Under the pieces are notes generated by a model. It was not told the DNA's origin. It did not search any database and was given only the letters and a program-made list of their open reading frames with translations. Below are positions 55,579-64,000 of a stretch of 64,000 nucleotides of DNA, in pieces. This DNA is from Rugalucina vietnamica (taxonomy: Eukaryota > Mollusca > Bivalvia > Lucinida > Lucinidae). How positions within the stretch are numbered: position 1 is the stretch's first letter; every line of letters starts with the position of its first letter. Both the position numbers and the translations under genes were made by a program. The stretch spans positions 46,524,188-46,588,187 of the forward strand of contig OZ024872.1 in NCBI GenBank assembly GCA_964017185.1. Reading direction: 5' to 3'.

Positions 55579-55750
55579 TAAAAAAGGGAGTGTTTAGGGT
55601 AACCTGACCCTACCTAGATTTTTTGGTGAATCCTAATTTTTTTATCTCAATATTTCTAAGAAATTGAAGAAAACAACAGTATTTATGGTAAATTAATGAC
55701 TTTCAACAGAAAAAATAAAAGAGAATAAAATAAAATTAATAAATAAATAT

Positions 55751-56813
55751 CAGGGATACAGATTAGCGGTCGCCCACTCGCCCACAGCGAGTAAAAATCG
55801 GGCTGGGCCCCTAAAATTGAAGATACGCTCGCCCAGTTAGCGACTACGCTACGAAGCGTAATGTCCCGAAACTGACCGTTTCGGTTCATTTTTTTCCATT
55901 CGGTTTTATTTTGACTGGTATTCGATGTCACAAAATATCTGCAATCTATCGCGGTAAAATATTGTGAACCAGACGCCAAATATATTTAGACGACCAATCA
56001 CAAGGGAGTATGCAAATCGGCCAATCCACTGCGCATGTGTAATAATGAACTCGCCAGTAAAGCAGTGCTAGCAAGTGTCCGAAAGACATGCGCACACGAC
56101 TTGAGTTGACAGTTCGATCGTGCAAAAATTTGTTTGTTTGTTCTGGATGAAAGAGGACTTTTTTCTATAAATCATGGAAAGACTTCCCGACTATGGTTGA
56201 TAATCATGCGAACAAGCATCGATCTTGAGCATGACAACCGCTCTTCTTTCTTGAATTTAAACTAAAAGTCTGCCGATTTGCCTGGCCCAAATGGATCTGA
56301 CAAGTTTTAGCTTTTGACAAAAACATTGTAAATACAATAAAAACGGCAACCAAATGGCGCATTCATGTGAGACTCTGGGTCACCAATGCCAAACAAACAT
56401 TTTCTTAGGCCTGTGCCAATGTTGCCTTCCAGATGAACTGAGACTCTCTTAGTGACTCAGAGATAGGAGAAATGAGAGAAAAACAAACAATCATATTGTA
56501 ATTTTAACCCATTCAGCTTGTATCCATGCCATGCACTTCTTTTTTAAACAAGATTATATTGCTGAAGGGGTCTCAAATTTGATAAACTTTTCAGTGCCTT
56601 TCAGATCTTGAGCGTCAAGAATGCGTAAGGGAAACCACATTTTTGCGGTCAGACAGAAACTGATTCGGACAGACAGAAATTCTGACTCTTGATGCATTTG
56701 CCCGTTATATGCGAATAAAAATGTGGGCCCCTAAGTTTTCATGTGGGCCCCGAGTTTTCATTTTTTAGGGGCCCAGCTTGCCCCTATGAAAAATTTGTTA
56801 GTCTGTATCCCTG
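55751..56813. mobile_element. Element M, 1.06-kb transposon with CAGGGATACAGA ends
   Basis: The left CAGGGATACAGATTA...GGGCTGGGCCCCTAAAA and the right, inverted, CAGGGATACAGACTAACAAA...AGCTGGGCCCCTAAAAAA are long, gapped terminal inverted repeats. AATAT is found on both sides (55,746-55,750 and 56,814-56,818), a possible 5-bp duplication. A CAGGG start recalls hAT elements, but an 8-bp duplication is not seen. The interior has no transposase; a 98-codon minus frame (55,683-55,979) starts at a TTG and runs across the element's left end. Confidence 0.7.
55981..56040. promoter_or_regulatory. Promoter-like CCAAT / octamer / CCAAT / TGCGCATG cluster
   Basis: Within 60 bp of element M: GACCAATCAC, TATGCAAATCGG (an ATGCAAAT octamer), GGCCAATCCAC and TGCGCATG (NRF1-like half). 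TAAATATA lies to the left, in minus-strand TATA position. Activity is inferred from motifs only. Confidence 0.35.
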
Positions 56814-56930
56814 AATATGCACCTTTATAGTAACCCTACCCTACCTTGAGTTTTCCAAGATGTTACCCCAAACAAACAAAAACACTTTTTTACAGGCCTT
56901 GTTTATCTCGAGTTCATATATGAGCTGCGT

Positions 56931-57056
56931 CATGAGAGATTCCATTTTAGCCTAGGTGAAAACAATGGCGCAGATCAGCTGTGCAGTGATCAGTGGCTTT
57001 GTTTCCACTACAGGGATAGTACAATTCCTCTTCTTCCAAAATCCAAAACTTCAAGT
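56931..57056 (+). mobile_element. Family A MITE, truncated and decayed
   Basis: TGAGCTGCGTCATGAGAGAT, GTGAAAACAATGGCGCAGAT, GATAGTACAATTCCTCTTCT and CAAAACTTCAAG. The right third is missing and the hairpin has lost one arm. Confidence 0.7.
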
Positions 57057-57074
57057 CTAAATTAAACCATGATA

Positions 57075-57405
<331 letters not shown>

Positions 57406-57557
57406 TTCTCTACTTTAACAGTTGTTTCTATTGTTTATTTCGCAGTGCAGAATTTTCCTGGGTATTCACATCATGTTGTTGACCATGTCAAGGGATCACA
57501 TCACAATCCTTGCATGCCTCAGACCTATGAAAGATAATTGAAATCATGTTTAATAAA

Positions 57558-57820
57558 GTTACATGGTATGTAGTAATTCACCAGCCATTTGTATCCACAG
57601 TCACTATGGTGCCAGGAAAAAGCAGGGCATAAAAGCCAGACTAGAAAAGTAGTAGAATACGAAAGATACAACTACTAGTTCATTTGAATTTAATGTGACT
57701 GTATCCTGTCATATCTTCGACACTCATTGGAGGTTATAACCCCGGCACATAAGCCCGCTGTGCCCCTATCCCCGGTCACATAGGGGCTGGGGATACAAAT
57801 GACTGGTGCGTATGGTAACG
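57558..57820. mobile_element. Element N, 0.26-kb inverted-repeat MITE
   Basis: GTTACATGGTATG...CACCAGCCATTTGTATCC pairs with GGATACAAATGACTGGTG...TATGGTAAC. The similarity continues into ACTATGGTGCCAGG / CCCCGGTCACATAGGGG. The retrotransposon at 57,836 begins right after it. Confidence 0.7.
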
Positions 57821-57835
57821 CATATATTTTTCTAA

Positions 57836-58963
57836 AATGAAAGTAATGATATTACTAAAATGAAAAACAAAAGTAATCCACCGCCACCATTAATTAAAAA
57901 TGGAGAAGCAAATATTCACCCATTTGACAAAGCACAAGTCTTAAATAACCATTTTGCTAGCATTTCAACTATTGAAAATGACAAAGAAATTGATGAAAAT
58001 TTAGAATAACCCAACTTTTCACTTAATACAATTGTTGTAACTGAACAAGATGTTAAAGATCAATTAAACAACCTAAACTCTAAGAAACCAGGGGGGCCCG
58101 ATGAAATTACGCCAAACCTTATTAAAACATTTAATACCAATCTCATTAAGCCACTTACCTTACTATTCAACAGATCACTTCAACTAGGTCAAGTCCCCAG
58201 CCAATGGAAAATGGCCAATGTCTCTGCTATTTTCAAGGGGAAAGGTAGCGAAGATGACCCCTCAAACTACAGGCCCATTTCTATCACAAGTTGTATAGGG
58301 AAAATCCTGGAAAAAATAATTTTTAAATACTTGTATAATTATCTACAAGAAAATCAAATATTAACCAAATTTCAATCAGGTTTTCGACCAAAAGATTCCA
58401 CAGTTAACCAGCTACTTGAAATTTATCACACTATTATTGAAAATTTAGATAATCAAAAAGATATCAAATTCATATTCTGTGATGTAAGCAAAGCATTTGA
58501 TAAAGTTTGGCATAAAGGTTTACTACACAAGCTACAAAAATATGGAATTACCGGTACTATGCTTAATTGGTTTAATAGTTACTTATCAGGAAGGCAACAA
58601 AGGGTTAAAAACGAAGGGTTCTATTCAACATGGAGTAACACAAATGCAGGGGTCCCCCAGGGGTCAGTATTAGGGCCGTATTTATTCTTATTGTATATTA
58701 ATGATATAACAGAAAATATAAGAACCAATATAAGACTATTTGCCGATGACACAACTTTGTACACAGTTATTGAGAATGAGGACTCAATTCATTTGCTAAA
58801 CGAAGACTTGAGACAAATTGCTATTTGGGCTGATAATTGGCTAATCTTATTAAATCCTACAAAAACTAAATCTATGACTTTTACTAGAAAATGGGAAACA
58901 AACTGGCCTGAAGCTAAATTTAATAATGTAATTATTGAAGATCAAAAACACATACCCACTTAG
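57836..58963 (+). pseudogene. LINE reverse transcriptase domain, one internal stop
   Basis: The frame is open from 57,836 (the first ATG is at 57,860) except for a TAA at 58,007-58,009. Reverse-transcriptase motifs are clear after an ATG at 58,211: NYRPISITSCIGKILEKI (residues 19-36), FCDVSKAFDKVW with the first catalytic aspartate (89-100), GVPQGSVLGP (147-156) and the catalytic FADD (177-180). This enzyme copies the element's RNA at the nicked target site. The domain reaches 58,950, where one C appears to be missing from a CCC run, putting TAG in frame at 58,961. All catalytic residues I can check are present. The endonuclease part upstream is absent. Confidence 0.9.
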
Positions 58964-59907
58964 GAATAACCTTTTCATCTGATGCTACCTGGGATGAACA
59001 TATACGTATTATCTATAAGAAAGCTGCTTATCGCCTTAATATTATGAGAATGCTTAAATATGACTTAGATCGTAAATCTCTGTTTCGCTTTTATATTTCC
59101 TTCGTAAGGCCAACATTAGAATATGGCAACATTTTATGGGATAATTGTACTAAAGATCAATCTAAATTACTTGAATCAATCCAATTAGATGCCATCAGAA
59201 TCATCACTGGATTAAGGAGAGGTACGTCTCACGAAGTCCTATATGCAGAAGTAGGGCTCTCTAGTCTAGCTGAAAGAAGAAAAGATGCAAAATTAATTCA
59301 ATTTTACAAGATTTTAAACAATGAAGCGCCAGCATATATTGATGATATACTTAAAAATTTCAACCAACATAACACAGGTTATAACCTTAGAAATAATAAT
59401 CTAAGGCACCCAACACCAAGTACTGTCTCATACCAAAAAAGTTTTTTCATAAATACTACAGATTTATGGAATGATCTTGATCAAGAACTAAAAAACTGTA
59501 CATCTCTTTATTCTCTTAAAAACACACTCAAAAAAAGAAAACCTAAATCCCCAAAATACTATTCAGAAGTGGGTGACAAAAAAGCAAATATACTTCTTTG
59601 TCAATTAAGAAACAAGAAAAGCCAATTAAACTTTGACCTTCATTTTGACAAATTAAGAGATTCACCAAACTGCAATCATTGTAACATTCCTGAAACAACA
59701 CATCATTTCCTGTTTGAATGTCCTCAATATCAAAATCAAAGAATTGAACTAATGAACTTCCTCATATCTCACCCCCAAATATATGAACCCATTGTAATTT
59801 CAGAAAAAGACCTTTTATGTGGAAATAAAGATATTTCAGATGAAAATAATAAAGAACTACTATTAGCAGTCTCAAAATTCATAACCTCATCTAATCGTTT
59901 CAACTAA
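58957..59907 (+). pseudogene. LINE polymerase C-terminal region after the frameshift
   Basis: The reading continues in another frame as HLGITFSSDATWDEHI, then YISFVRPTLEYGNILWDNC (thumb-like region, 59,092-59,148) and EVLYAEVGLSSLAERRKD. In the 287-codon stretch from the ATG at 59,044, C210-x2-C213-x6-H220 and C226 (NCNHCNIPETTHHFLFECPQ) form the C-terminal zinc-binding motif common in CR1/Jockey/L2 proteins. The frame ends at a normal stop at 59,907. Joining it to the upstream part needs one inserted base near 58,955, so the protein cannot be made from this copy as it stands. Confidence 0.85.
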
Positions 59908-59930
59908 TTGATAGTATTTCTTCTCTCTCT

Positions 59931-60140
59931 AAGACCTATTAATCTGTTATTATGAAGCTTTTAACCTCTGAACAATAGGTAATAATATATGATTATTATA
60001 TACATGTTTTCATATAATGCACTGTCCAGTTTAGCTGACCACGGTCACTGATAAACCAGTTGAGCAAACAATAATCATTAAACATTCACTCATCAGTTCA
60101 AATCTTTTTTCAAATGACAGTGAAAGACTCTGTATGTATA
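59931..60140. other. AT-rich sequence after the LINE frame
   Basis: Probably 3' untranslated sequence of the LINE; no tail or duplication was identified here. Confidence 0.35.
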
Positions 60141-60307
60141 ATTTTACTTACTGTTGCATTGCCATAAGGTACCTTTTCCCATAATGATAAGGTCCCCTTT
60201 ATCGGACCTTGGCCGGCATTGAGTACAAATGAGGTCACAAAATCGATCATCAAAGAACTTAAACTTGAAATGACCCACGCAATCACTAACAATGAATCGG
60301 TCGGCAA
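60141..60307 (-). CDS. Possible membrane-protein exon, unknown
   Basis: I do not recognise the product. The minus frame is open from 60,307 and reads SLLVIAWVISSLSSLMIDFV, then TSFVLNAGQGPIKGTLSLWE and KVPYGNAT, reaching ACA|GTAAGT, a strong donor, at 60,140. AG just upstream (TTCAG at about 60,312) could be an acceptor. There is one hydrophobic segment. A second GTAAGT occurs upstream on the same strand near 60,352, and a CpG-rich region lies beyond it, as would be expected near a gene start. The implied intron between these sites would be under 50 bp, too short for most animals, so the arrangement does not work as a simple gene model. Confidence 0.2.
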
Positions 60308-60399
60308 TTACTGAACGCTATAATATCCTGAACTAGGAGCAGTTAAAATACTTACATAAATCCAGTCTTTCACCGTTGCATACTAAATCAAATCCGTTA

Positions 60400-60490
60400 A
60401 TTTGACCTGCGACACGCCGCCGACATTGATCGTTCACCTAGTCAGTCGCGTGGTCTCATTTCCAATACACAGCGCGTCACGTGACCACAA
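60400..60490. promoter_or_regulatory. CpG-rich patch with a GTCACGTGAC E-box palindrome
   Basis: About ten CpG dinucleotides fall within 85 bp, while the window is otherwise CpG-poor. GTCACGTGAC (60,476-60,485) is a perfect palindrome of the USF/TFE type. It might be a promoter remnant; no transcript start is shown. Confidence 0.35.
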
Positions 60491-60642
60491 TAACAAACTA
60501 CTGTGTGATTACTCCAGTCTGATAATGGATTTTTTTTTTCGCCAGCTCAATAGCGCCTTGCCTTCACATAGATCTCCGCTTTTACCATCTTATTATAATT
60601 ATAACCCGACTGCTAGTGCATTGTACAAATACCGAGTAGTCC

Positions 60643-60761
60643 AAGCTCTCTTCTTCTTCTTCCTCCTCCTCTTCTTCCTCTCCTTCTTTTCTTCTTCTTC
60701 TTCTTCTTCTTCTTCATATTCTTCTTCTTCTTCTTCTTCTTCTTCTTCTTCTTCTTCTTCT
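60643..60761. repeat. (TTC)n microsatellite
   Basis: CTT/TCC-rich run becoming pure TTC, interrupted by CATATT. The 166-codon frame across it encodes poly-serine and is not a gene. Confidence 0.95.
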
Positions 60762-60989
60762 ATAAACATTGTTTTGAAACCTACTAGTAGCATGTATATG
60801 TATGCTCAAATATATAGCAACTCGATAAAAAAAACACCTGTCATTATTTCACCGTCTTGGGAAAGGATAAATATAGGCTACGCCTACCATCCGATCCTTT
60901 GATGCTTATATATATACATTAGAATGCTGTTATATGTATGTATACAAATGTATTGAACTGTCTGTATATATATGTGTGTCGAGAAATTT

Positions 60990-61016
60990 CTAATAAATAA
61001 ATAAATAAATAAATAA
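60990..61016 (+). repeat. (AAAT)n tract, possible LINE tail
   Basis: AATAAATAAATAAATAAATA. It follows TTATATATATACATTAGAAT...GTCGAGAAATTTC and could be the 3' tail of the LINE at 57,836, with the intervening sequence as 3' untranslated region plus insertions. Confidence 0.5.
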
Positions 61017-61172
61017 GCATATATTTTTCCCTAGCCCACAAAAACTGTTTGTTTGAACCCTGTTGGAAGCCATTGCCCCCACAAATACTGTCCAAAGAGA
61101 CAGGGAAAATTGATGTTCCCCAAAATTCTCTAATATTTCATGTTTCCAGAAGTAAATATAAATCAGCATTGG

Positions 61173-61462
61173 CATCAGGATAAACATGTCTGTGTAAAGT
61201 ATATATCCCTTCAAACCCCACTTTTATATACCGTAATAAAACTTTGGTATGCAAGGGTATGCCTAGTATTTTTCTTATTTTTGCTCCAAAGCAAAGCTCC
61301 ACTGTGGGTACTCGTTAGAACCGCCTCGCCGTGGTGGTTCTTTGTGCACCCACAATCTCTGTTTTGAGCAAAAATAAGACAAATATTAAAAATTTACCGG
61401 TGAAAATTTTCAATCTTAACAACATAAGAAAATGTATGTTACAAGGGCATGGTTTCCTAATG
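61173..61462 (-). mobile_element. Family B MITE, copy 12
   Basis: CATCAGGATAAACATGTCTG to GGGCATGGTTTCCTAATG. The foldback is GTGGGTACTCGTTAGAACC...GGTGGTTCTTTGTGCACCCA; one arm has lost CTAACG. Confidence 0.8.
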
Positions 61463-61949
61463 TAACAGCAGAGTACTAACACTGCATACCCACAAGAATA
61501 GACTGATAATGATTAATACAGCTTTTCTTCATTAATACACCACACTTGTTAAGAAGGTGTTTCAAGAATATGTACATGTATTGGTCTGTCAAAACCCGTT
61601 TGAAGTTAAAACTCAATTGAAATTAAAATCAGGGGATTGTCAAGCTATCTGTTCTTTTTACTTACTTTTGCACGACAGCCCATGTATGCAAAAAAAAAAA
61701 ATCCAGTAGCTTACCATTTTCGTGTGTGAACTGTATAAAGAGTTTAGCATTCAAAATGATAAACCATAGATTATTCAAGCTTTGTTGTCATATATCAAAC
61801 GAACCTGTGCGTAAAATGCAGTATTCACCTGACAATTTAGAAATACATGTATTGGTGTTACGTTTCCCCACCTTTATCTTTATTTATAATCAAGGTCATT
61901 CACTTTGGTCAAAGTGAAGTACAAACACATATTATTTTTTGTGTATTAT
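61463..61949. other. Unassigned sequence
   Basis: Parts resemble unit B sequence before block j (CAGTAGCTTACCATTTTCGT with 43,820; ATATATCAAACGAAC with 43,993), so this is probably the end of unit C after the foreign block. Confidence 0.45.
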
Positions 61950-62640
61950 ATGTTGCCCACGTTTAGGGACACCAACGTTTGTATACTTCATCATCGCCGT
62001 ATGTAAACGGGCTCTGATAGCTGCATCATTCAAGCTCTTAGTGAAATCCAGGGAAGGTATACTGCATTTTGAGGTCTACAAAGCAGCTATCCGAAAATTT
62101 GATAAAATGGAAAAATGTACCAGGATTGAATTTATGGCACACCCTTGACAATAAGGCGAGAAGCCATATCCAAATGGCCAGTTTTATAGTCTCTGCGAGC
62201 TCTTCGACATATGCCTGTGTTCAGAGCTACGTACATCTAATGGTATTGGTATTTGCAAACATTAGGAACTCAGGCCTTCAATTAATAGTCCGGCCATATA
62301 CATATATCAAAAAAAGTGCGAAATAACATTGGCCAGGCTCATTAGAAATGGAGACTGAAGTGGATTCAAAACAGTTTAGAAGACCAAAAAACAATTAATG
62401 AATGATAACATTCATTTGTTCTTCGGTACCTATCCAATAAGCATGAAGCAACATCACATTATTATCTTTATTTATCTTTTGTTTGTTTTAATAAATAACT
62501 TTCGACATATATTCTCTTTTGGTAAAAAGTACTGAACACCCATTCAAAAAACTAAACGGCATGTATGCGTAAAATATAAACGTTTATATGGATAAAACAA
62601 TTTTATATTCAAATCAGTTTAAATAAAAAAAAAATGTAAC
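61950..62640 (+). repeat. Block j at the end of unit C
   Basis: GGGACACCAACGTTTGTATA, GTATGTAAACGGGCTCTGAT, CTTAGTGAAATCCAGGGAAG and CAAATGGCCAGTTTTATAGT match 37,650-37,880 and 44,430-44,640. A plus frame SFKLLVKSREGILHFEVYKA occurs here; its counterparts in units A and B are broken. Confidence 0.7.
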
Positions 62641-62980
62641 TAATGTATGCAAATTATTTTTTCTGTTCTATCCGCCTCTCTTAAAGAAGCTAAAAGATCG
62701 GGGTTTTAATTGAGAATTTAAGCAATATTTGTAAATCCTTGTCACGTTAAGATATAAAACAAATGGGAAATACGATGGCAAATCAATGGATAATCCATCA
62801 TTAAAAAATTGAGACCCACGAGAATAAAAGAGGATGCTTGAACTTGAAGCATTACGTTAACAAATTGAAATAACAACGTAGCCAGACTAAGCTTAATTGC
62901 AACGTGGCCAGTCATTGTTTTCTAATAACTAAATGTAAAAAATTGTCCATGTCTATTTATCACTGATCATGCGCATTGTA

Positions 62981-63075
62981 TTTTATGTTATATGTTTATC
63001 AGCGAAAACAACAACAACAACAACAATTTTATGTTATATGTTTATCAGCGAAAACAACAACAACAACAACAACAA

Positions 63076-63115
<40 letters not shown>
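62981..63115. repeat. 46-bp tandem duplication with (AAC)n and a poly-A run
   Basis: TTTTATGTTATATGTTTATC followed by AGCGAAAACAACAACAACAA occurs twice, at 62,981 and 63,027. The second copy ends in about 39 A residues. Confidence 0.9.
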
Positions 63116-63116
<1 letters not shown>

Positions 63117-63369
63117 GTCTGAAAAATTTGTCTGATCGCATCATCAAGAAAGATTCATGTAATATACAAAAATAACATAGTATTAATGTCATAACTAACA
63201 AACGCAAAACTGTTTCCTGCAAGACAACGACAACTGATTGCACTGATTACATCACACAAATAGGGGTTTGTGTGAGTGCAATAACGCTTATCACGTTCTT
63301 TAATCGTACAAAATCTAGATAATTTAGTCCGTTTGCAATTTTAGCATGTAAAGACAGGTTGAAAATAAA

Positions 63370-63413
63370 AGTACAAATAGGCAATGATCAGGAAATGGCG
63401 CAATCAGAAAGAA
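63370..63413 (-). mobile_element. Minimal family F 3' end
   Basis: GTACAAATAGGCAATGATCA followed by GGAAATGGCGCAATCAGAAA, only about 44 bp. It is the shortest copy and sits inside block b of unit D. Confidence 0.6.
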
Positions 63414-63559
63414 ATGTTTCTCATTAATCAGGCTCCATACTGAATGTATTGATTGGAAAGTAATAAATAAGCAACGACCAGGACCAGATAAAAGTTGAAT
63501 CAAACATCCCGTCTAAAACAAGTCAGTTCTATTTCTTCTTATCCTTACATGTACAAATT

Positions 63560-64000
63560 TGTAAAGCAATTGAAGGATATTAAATTTCCGAACATGTACA
63601 GCTGTACATGTTTTTTTGTTGTTTTTTTTTTAATTCAATTTAATTTAAACTCATGTCAACAAGTAAACATTTATAATTACCTGCTATCATATGGCTTGGT
63701 TAACCTACGCGTGTTTGTTAATTTGTTTGTTTTGAGGCTCAACATCACAGTCTACATTTTTTCAGTCATGTCGGTACGGATTAACTAAAGCTTTACTTCA
63801 ATGTTTTAAGTACAGTGCAGAACCAAAAGACATAGGTCACTGAATAAAAAGTTGGCAAGCATTTGATCACCCAATGTCTTTGTTCATAATCATCACCGAT
63901 TCTTAAACGCAAGTTTCATACCTGACTTCCGGTATGATTTCAATGTCTCATTGCCAGTAGTTTGAAATATTTTCAAAAGTGGGCAAAATGTACCCACAGT
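63560..64000. other. Unassigned sequence at the window end
   Basis: The frame at 63,495-63,788 is hydrophobic low-complexity translation around a T run; no gene is called. Confidence 0.4.

Larger units (their letters stand above)
55580..56897. mobile_element. Element L, TIR element interrupted by element M
   Basis: The left end AAAAAGGGAGTGTTTAGGGT and the right end, inverted, AAAAAGTGTTTTTGTTTGTT both lead to GGGGTAAC/GGGTAAC and then CTACC/GGTAGGG blocks. The two parts (171 and 84 bp) become continuous once element M is removed. Confidence 0.5.
57836..59930 (+). mobile_element. Non-LTR retrotransposon (CR1/Jockey-like), 5'-truncated
   Basis: A continuous coding region with a reverse transcriptase and a C-terminal zinc-like segment is present, but no endonuclease domain precedes it, so the element is 5'-truncated at about 57,836. 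The 3' boundary is unclear. An (AAAT)n tail at 60,990-61,016 could be its end if the 1.1 kb between is 3' untranslated or carries another insertion. Damage is limited to one stop and one 1-nt deletion, indicating a fairly recent insertion. Confidence 0.85.
62640..64000 (+). repeat. 7-kb unit D, cut by the window end
   Basis: Block a (AAGAAGCTAAAAGATCGGGG, 62,682), CCTTGTCACGTTAAGATATA, block b (TTTGTGTGAGTGCAATAACG, 63,265) and CATCCCGTCTAAAACAAGTC (start of block c, 63,508). After about 63,560 the match to the other units is lost. Confidence 0.65.

Noticed and set aside
55549-55582. Helitron 3' end (hairpin plus CTAA)
   Set aside because: CTAA overlaps the stem instead of following it by several bases, no 5' TC end was found, and the repeat is tandem.
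55683-55979. 98-codon minus frame as a captured gene
   Set aside because: It begins at a TTG after a stop, runs across the terminus of element M into element L, and has no domain. Only the promoter-like cluster next to it is worth noting.
60599-60793. Acidic or poly-serine frames across the TTC microsatellite
   Set aside because: Simple-repeat translation.

Overview
The window is eukaryotic, AT-rich and almost entirely repetitive. It is most likely from a bivalve mollusc. The best support is the pair of repeat units at 54,545-55,578, which carry the runs of GGTCA-type half-sites and the terminal hairpin (GCTCACCTG...CAGGTGAGC) I know from abundant bivalve repeats. The many foldback MITEs fit the same picture. 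No complete host protein-coding gene, rRNA, tRNA or CRISPR array could be supported. A few short reading frames and possible single exons are listed with low confidence. Most open frames are readings of transposable elements.

Layout. From 1 to 23 kb, foldback MITEs and 5'-truncated retroelement tails are scattered through sequence I cannot assign. A 3.5-kb element (13,432-16,896) with an exact 18-bp terminal inverted repeat and a TTA target duplication has split the 3' end of an old LINE. From 23.7 to 37 kb lies a large inverted duplication: a segment starting at 23,699 was copied in reverse orientation and inserted into its own source at 30,191. A 38-bp direct repeat flanks the inserted block and a 229-bp GGATATCC-rich filler sits at the head-to-head junction. 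The arms then received different insertions: a 2.1-kb TA-targeted element only on the left and a 0.44-kb promoter-like palindromic element only on the right.

From about 25.8 kb to the end, a roughly 7-kb unit recurs in direct orientation four times (first landmark near 25,800, 38,610, 45,670 and 62,680). The first copy is enlarged by the inverted duplication and the third by about 10 kb of insertions. That foreign block (52-62 kb) holds the tandem bivalve repeat, nested terminal-inverted-repeat elements and a non-LTR retrotransposon (57.8-59.9 kb), whose reverse transcriptase is intact apart from one stop codon and one frameshift.

Recurrent families. A: a 236-bp MITE with GAGCCGCC ends and a strong internal hairpin (11 copies or fragments plus one terminal scrap). 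B: a 230-330-bp MITE around a central GTGGGTA...TACCCAC foldback (12 copies). F: the 3' tail of a retroelement with uniform 3' ends and variable 5' ends, whose longest copies keep the C-terminus of a reverse-transcriptase-type protein that is probably Penelope-like. Several otherwise unrelated foldback elements (D, E, J, P, Q) carry CRE-like TGACGTCA sites. Some add CCAAT boxes and a YY1-like AATGGC next to a 100-170-bp palindrome; this shared design is the most interesting pattern here.
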